Assembly: GCA_964017145.1 (NCBI GenBank)
Contig: OZ024851.1
Location: forward strand, 2,170,001-2,234,000
Direction: 5' to 3'
From: Agrocybe praecox
Taxonomy: Eukaryota > Basidiomycota > Agaricomycetes > Agaricales > Agrocybaceae
DNA length: 64,000 nt
The notes under the pieces are model-generated. The model was given only the letters and a program-made list of their open reading frames with translations. It searched no databases and was not told the DNA's origin. Below, one piece after another: positions 60,000-64,000 of the stretch. Made by a program: the position numbers and the translations under genes. The first letter of the stretch is position 1; each line of letters begins with the position of its first letter.

Positions 60000-61278
60000 T
60001 CAATCGGAGATGTCGATGGTGTCAATGACTATGACTTTCCCTTTCCCCTTCTTCGACTTTCGACTTGGGGTCGAGGGTGCATAGTCAGGGTCACTGTCCT
60101 CCAAGGTAAGGTCGATGAAAGAAGGGTCTACCGTCGTCACCTCCTGCTTGAAGTTGGGCTTCGCTATTCTGCTGCTACTGGCGAGGGGCCTGGGAGTGGG
60201 GGTCGGCGATGGAAAAGGATCCATAGTCAGAAGTTGCGAAACAATAGAACTTTCATCCCTTCGCTCCTTTTTCAACGGTTTACGGGACTGTGTCAAAGGA
60301 GACAAGGGGTATGGGTTAGAAGCTTCTCGGGCCTGCCGTTCCCTCTCTTTGCCTTTCCGCGTGAGGTCGCGAACCGGGGTTACAGGGACCGAGTCGGTGT
60401 TTGAGTGGATCCAAGCTGTAGAATCCTCATGGCTGGGACTCCCAAAGACATTGGATGCATGACGATGGTTTGTTAAAGGAGGAGATGGAGGGAAAACGTG
60501 TCTTGCTTGAATATCATAAGGCCGGGCGCGTACCGGGGTCGAAGGTTCTGCAGTGACATAGCCACCTCTCAATCTCGCAACAGGACCTATTAAGGCGCCC
60601 CCTGCCTGCCCTCCAGCTTCATGCCTTCCGACATTGTAAATATTCTGAACTGCAAGGCCAGGTAGAGCGGCATGTGCGTGAAGGGCCAGTGGCTGCGCAC
60701 CAGGATTCCTCCTGAATCGAAAAGTACATCAATGAGCAAAGTATGTAAGTTAAGTTGTGAAGATGTATCTCACTGCATATCTCGTGCAGCTACTAAGCCA
60801 ACGTGCCCTCCGTATTTCTCCCAAGCTCTCCGCTCCAACTCACAAGACAGGTACTCATGAGCAATTAAATCTGACTTGGGCATGGGACGCTTCATGAAGC
60901 ACAGATCTTCAAATTCATGGTACCTGAGCTGTGACAAATGAATGGGAATCTTGGCCTCGTTTCAAGAACAAAAGGATGACTCACCAGGAATATAGGCCAA
61001 ATATCCTTCGTTATATGTTTCCCCTGGAAATCAGGAGCCGTTGGTATGTCAGGCTATGTAGAAAGGAACCTTTCGTTTACCTTTACTGGATAAAGAGATT
61101 CGCGGGGCCATCTTGCTTGATCATATTCAGAAACTCCGGGTATAGGGTCTCTCTGGATGGGGTCGAATCCCTCTGGTCTTTCTTCGCCTTTCCAAAAGAG
61201 ATCGGCTCTCTTGAAGCCTAGTCTGACATGCGTGGCTATTGAGTTCCTTGTGTACCTTCGCTGAGGGTCTATATCCAT
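60000..61278 (-). CDS. G4: uncharacterised G-family protein with SIM-like motifs
   Basis: Intact member of the G2 type. It reads MDIDPQRRYTRNSIATHV, GFDPIQRDPIPGVSEYD, ARWPRESLYPVK, GKHITKDIWPIFL, FEDLCFMKRPMPKSDLIAHE, LSCELERRAWEKYGG, HVGLVAARDMQ, then a long last exon. In that exon are TPVRDLTRKGKERERQ, a basic stretch, PSFIDLTLEDSDPDYAP, SRKSKKGKGKV and the C-terminus IVIDTIDISD. FIDLTLEDSD is strikingly like the PIAS-type SUMO-interacting motif VIDLTxxSSSD. The basic KSKKGKGK run could direct it to the nucleus. Intron positions match G1, G2 and G5. Function unknown; SUMO binding is inference from motif alone. Confidence 0.75.
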
Positions 61279-61601
61279 TATCCACAGTGGCTAGATAGCT
61301 GAGTGTGGGAGCAGTTGAAGTTGAACGTTGAACGTTGAGGCCTTGAGGAGTCATAACTTGATATGGTGGGAGTAATAGCCAGGCACAACGGCGTGAGAAC
61401 CATCAGTTCCATCTCACAGAAACAAGCGCTGGGAACCGGAGTGCAAATAAGTACCACCTCTAAAATGCATCTTGTGCATTGAAAACAAGAGGTCAAAGTG
61501 ATCTGTGCTTAAAATCATGACTCTGTGCACACTGCGTCAAAAAAAGTTTAAACGGTAATACATTGGCATAAATGATATGGAGAACGTGACAACTTCAATG
61601 A

Positions 61602-62732
61602 CTATTGCGCTACCTTCGCCTTCTTGGCTCTTTGACGGGTAATTGGACCTTGAAACTCCTTGTTATCATAACTGTTTGGTTCCACCCTTCTTTTGATATT
61701 CGTTGCTCTTCGACTAGCGAGAGGAGTAGTGGTCCTACTGGGAGTGAGTATTCGTAGTAGGTTCCCGTAATCTTCGTTTGATTCTTTCTTCGAGGGTAAA
61801 CCCTCACATGGGTGTCCGGGCGTCGGAGGAGAGGGTGGTTTCTCATGCTCTTCGATTTCGCGGACGAGAGAGATCTTATCCGGCCACCGAGAATTGTAAC
61901 CGTTTATGAGTTATTCAATAGCATGGATTTCCTTCGGCGCATCGTGGACTTGCAGTTCAATGCCTTCTTCGTCATGTACATCATCCTGGGTTTCATCTTC
62001 TTCTCTATCTTCGTCCTCTTCTCCATTGAATCCATAATCATCGTTGGAACAGTATGGAGAGTACACACTCGACATGAGATGTCTAGGCTGCGGTCAACTC
62101 AGTAAGAAAAGACGTGTTTGAATTGTGACTTGGACGTCCGTGATATGGTTTACCATGTCTGATGAATGCATTCAGAAATATTTTGCCAGAAGAAAGCTAC
62201 TATCTCACTCACAACCGTTCAAGTGCAGTCTGAAGTCCAATCGGTCCACCATATTTTTCCCATCCCCGGCGTTCGAGTTCATGACAGAGGTATAGATAAT
62301 ACACCCTTTGTCCATCGGCCGTTGCACATTTCTGGAAGTACAGGTCGACAATATCACCCGTCGTGTTTAGCTGTTGCGAACCGAATATTAGGAGAAAAAT
62401 AGTTCGCTGTATCAAATTCTCTTACACAAATTCTCTCTGTGATTTGCGACTGGATACACATTTCCTGAGAATACGGAACAAGTTGTAAGCAAAACGTGTG
62501 AATGAAAAGAGCGTACAGAAAAAGGGAACCAACGAACACTTCTGCCGTACAATAACGGGAATGTCGGCCACTTCGTAGGATCATACTCTGCGCCCGAGAA
62601 TCCTTCGACTGGGGTCTTCTTCACTGGTTGATAAATGATTTGTGTTGCTTTAGTGTAAAGATCTTCCGTCAACCCGAGTTGTTGGAAGTTGTTTAAAGAA
62701 TTCGCCGGATATCGGTCTAATTCCTGAGACAT
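61602..62732 (-). pseudogene. G5: G-family gene with in-frame stop, possibly truncated
   Basis: Start at 62732 (MSQELDRYPANSLNNFQQLG), then KKTPVEGFSGAEYDPTKWP, a short exon EMCIQSQITERIC at the usual place, LNTTGDIVDLYFQK, LCHELERRGWEKYGG and PIGLQTALERL, joined by an intron ending CCTAG to an acidic exon (YSPYCSNDDYGFNGEEDEDR). This exon meets TAA at 61911-61913. Past that stop the same frame continues with LINGYNSRWPDKISLVREIE, PSPPTPG and TPSRTTTPLASRRA, ending at TAG 61602. That part is similar to the C-terminus of G6 (LAWPANKIAVV, a TPSP block, basic end). So either a nonsense mutation shortened the protein or an intron I did not find removes the stop. Confidence 0.6.
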
Positions 62733-63036
62733 AAAGTGAACGGTAGTGAATGGGATAGAACTATTGCAAAGAGTTGCCGATGCTCTTATAGCACCTGGGA
62801 AATTGGCGAGGGAAAACTGAAACGGGAAGAAAAGAATGAAGTAGAAAATGGACAACATGGAAGGGTATTAAATGCTTCTGTTTGGAATGGACCCTGCGGG
62901 GTTGAAATGAAGACTCCTGTGTTGTCATTTTTGAATGAGAAACTTTTTCTGAGACAAAATAAAGCCAAGCGTTCGATACTCTAGGAGCGCTTGAGCGAGG
63001 TCCACCGAAAAATATAGATAAAAAATGCACACCATG
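62733..63036. other. G5-G6 spacer
   Basis: Promoter and leader of G5 plus the 3' end of G6; no other gene. Confidence 0.45.
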
Positions 63037-64000
63037 CTACTGTATTCTGTTCTTCTTTGCGAGAGGAGAGGGTGTATGAGTACTAGAAGGGTCATAGCTG
63101 TCGTTATCATCTTCACTGTCAATGATACGCTTCCTCTTCAAGGCACTCGACCTTAGTCGGGTCATCCGAGTCGGACTCATACTCGGGCTTGGAGTACGCT
63201 CCTGTACAGGCTCTAACACCACTTCCCTGTTGCGAAGGCTTCGCGTCACAACAAGTTCTGAGGGTGAAGGTGATGGCGGAACGGTATGGAGATCATCTGA
63301 TTTTTCGTCGCAAATAGACCTCTGCTTTGTTTTGCCCTTGCGTTTCCGGATGACTCTGGCCTTTTTCTTTGCAGAAGGCTTGGGATTTTGCACAGAGACA
63401 ACAGCAATCTTGTTGGCGGGCCACGCTAAGTTGTGAATTGCGACCAATTTCTGGATATTGAGAAACGAATGCTGACGCAAATCGTTCAAGTCAAACGTAG
63501 GTACGGCGTATGTGTCGTCGATAGGCTCGTCTGCATCGCTGGCTTCAACCGAGCCATCCTCTTCGTCGCTTTCGTACCCATCCTGGGTCTCATCGTTGCT
63601 TTCCTCTTCACTCTCCTGCGCCTCGACCTCTTCAGCGTCCTCCGTCTCGCCCTCGTTGTTCTCATCCACTTCCATCTCGCCTCGGTTTTCCACCACTTGC
63701 TCATTGACCTCCTCTGAGTCAACCCCTTGTCCATCAAGCTCCTCTTCCAGCTCCTCCGAGTCAACGCTCCCATCTTCAGTACCGTCTGAGCTATCTTCGC
63801 ACTCGTCTCCATAGTCATCATCATATTCGATTTCCTCGTCGTCTGGAACAATAAAACTGTCATCGCTATAATCTGCTTCCTCATCTGCTTCCTCGTCTTC
63901 CTCTCTCACCCTTCGACGTGGTGTCTTTAACACTCGGATATGCCTACGAGCACGCGTCTGGTGGAAATTGAGAAAAGTCAGGCAACTGATCCAAAACTTG
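63037..64000 (-). CDS. G6: G-family protein, C-terminal part (5' end outside window)
   Basis: A large last exon of about 307 codons runs from an acceptor at 63957 to TAG 63037-63039. It opens TRARRHIRVLKTPRRRV, comparable to the RRARRQ joint of G1. A very acidic region follows (DYSDDSFIVPDDEEIEYDDD and then many E/D with DETQDGYESDEEDG). A middle part has LNDLRQHSFLNIQKLVAIHNL and AWPANKIAVVSVQNP, then a basic KKKARVIRKRKGKTKQR stretch and PSP repeats, ending LAKKNRIQ. The N-terminal G module must lie to the right of 64000, so membership rests on similarity to the post-stop part of G5. Low-complexity acidic and basic tracts suggest a nuclear protein. SDDSFIVPDDEE is another hydrophobic-then-acidic SIM-like run. 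Confidence 0.6.
   Translation of the reverse strand, partial: KFWISCLTFLNFHQTRARRHIRVLKTPRRRVREEDEEADEEADYSDDSFIVPDDEEIEYDDDYGDECEDSSDGTEDGSVDSEELEEELDGQGVDSEEVNEQVVENRGEMEVDENNEGETEDAEEVEAQESEEESNDETQDGYESDEEDGSVEASDADEPIDDTYAVPTFDLNDLRQHSFLNIQKLVAIHNLAWPANKIAVVSVQNPKPSAKKKARVIRKRKGKTKQRSICDEKSDDLHTVPPSPSPSELVVTRSLRNREVVLEPVQERTPSPSMSPTRMTRLRSSALKRKRIIDSEDDNDSYDPSSTHTPSPLAKKNRIQ

Noticed and set aside
1..64000. CRISPR array, operon or prophage structures
   Set aside because: Intron-rich eukaryotic genes throughout; no regularly spaced repeats or phage genes.

Overview
The window reads as nuclear DNA of a mushroom-forming basidiomycete (Agaricomycetes). Genes are split by many short introns (about 47-75 nt, GT..AG). 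The gene content is typical of that group: DUF6533 membrane proteins, F-box proteins, an EasG-like NmrA cluster, a P450 and a GH18 chitinase. Exon models come from reading splice sites and checking that the protein stays in frame and matches its family. Gene ends are usually firmer than individual exon edges.

Layout. 1-23.4 kb is a rearranged accessory region. It holds five DUF6533 seven-helix-type genes (A at the left edge, B, C, D, E), a carboxylesterase, a cytochrome P450, a short-chain dehydrogenase remnant and Ty1/copia debris. Genes A and E lie in one pair of inverted arms and B and D in another, so the cluster is built largely from inverted duplications. 23.9-32.3 kb is conventional: a DUF1479 protein, a JTB-like small membrane protein, a secreted GH18 chitinase, a small secreted protein and a SWC5/BCNT chromatin protein, all on +. 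32.8-39.3 kb (minus) has an F-box/WD-like protein and three tandem EasG-like NAD(P)-binding genes, each with a TATA-like box at a similar distance. 41.2-52.2 kb holds an F-box protein, the mitochondrial isoleucyl-tRNA synthetase, three tRNA-Asp(GTC) genes, a mitochondrial carrier and an arabinitol-dehydrogenase-like MDR enzyme.

52.6-64 kb is the most unusual part: an array of six related minus-strand genes or remnants (called G1-G6 here) of a family I cannot name, broken only by a plus-strand choline-phosphate cytidylyltransferase. G1 and G4 share an N-terminal module ending in a YGGPxGL block, a charged PVRDLTRKGKER motif, and C-terminal runs that look like SUMO-interacting motifs. G1+G2 were duplicated as a unit to give G3+G4, and the duplicate abuts the stop codon of the cytidylyltransferase gene. 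G2, G3 and G5 show damage; G1 and G4 look intact; G6 leaves the window.

The genes do not form one pathway. The housekeeping genes (IleRS, CCT, SWC5, carrier, tRNAs) are independent. The coherent themes are local gene-family expansion (DUF6533, EasG-like, G family) and its decay.
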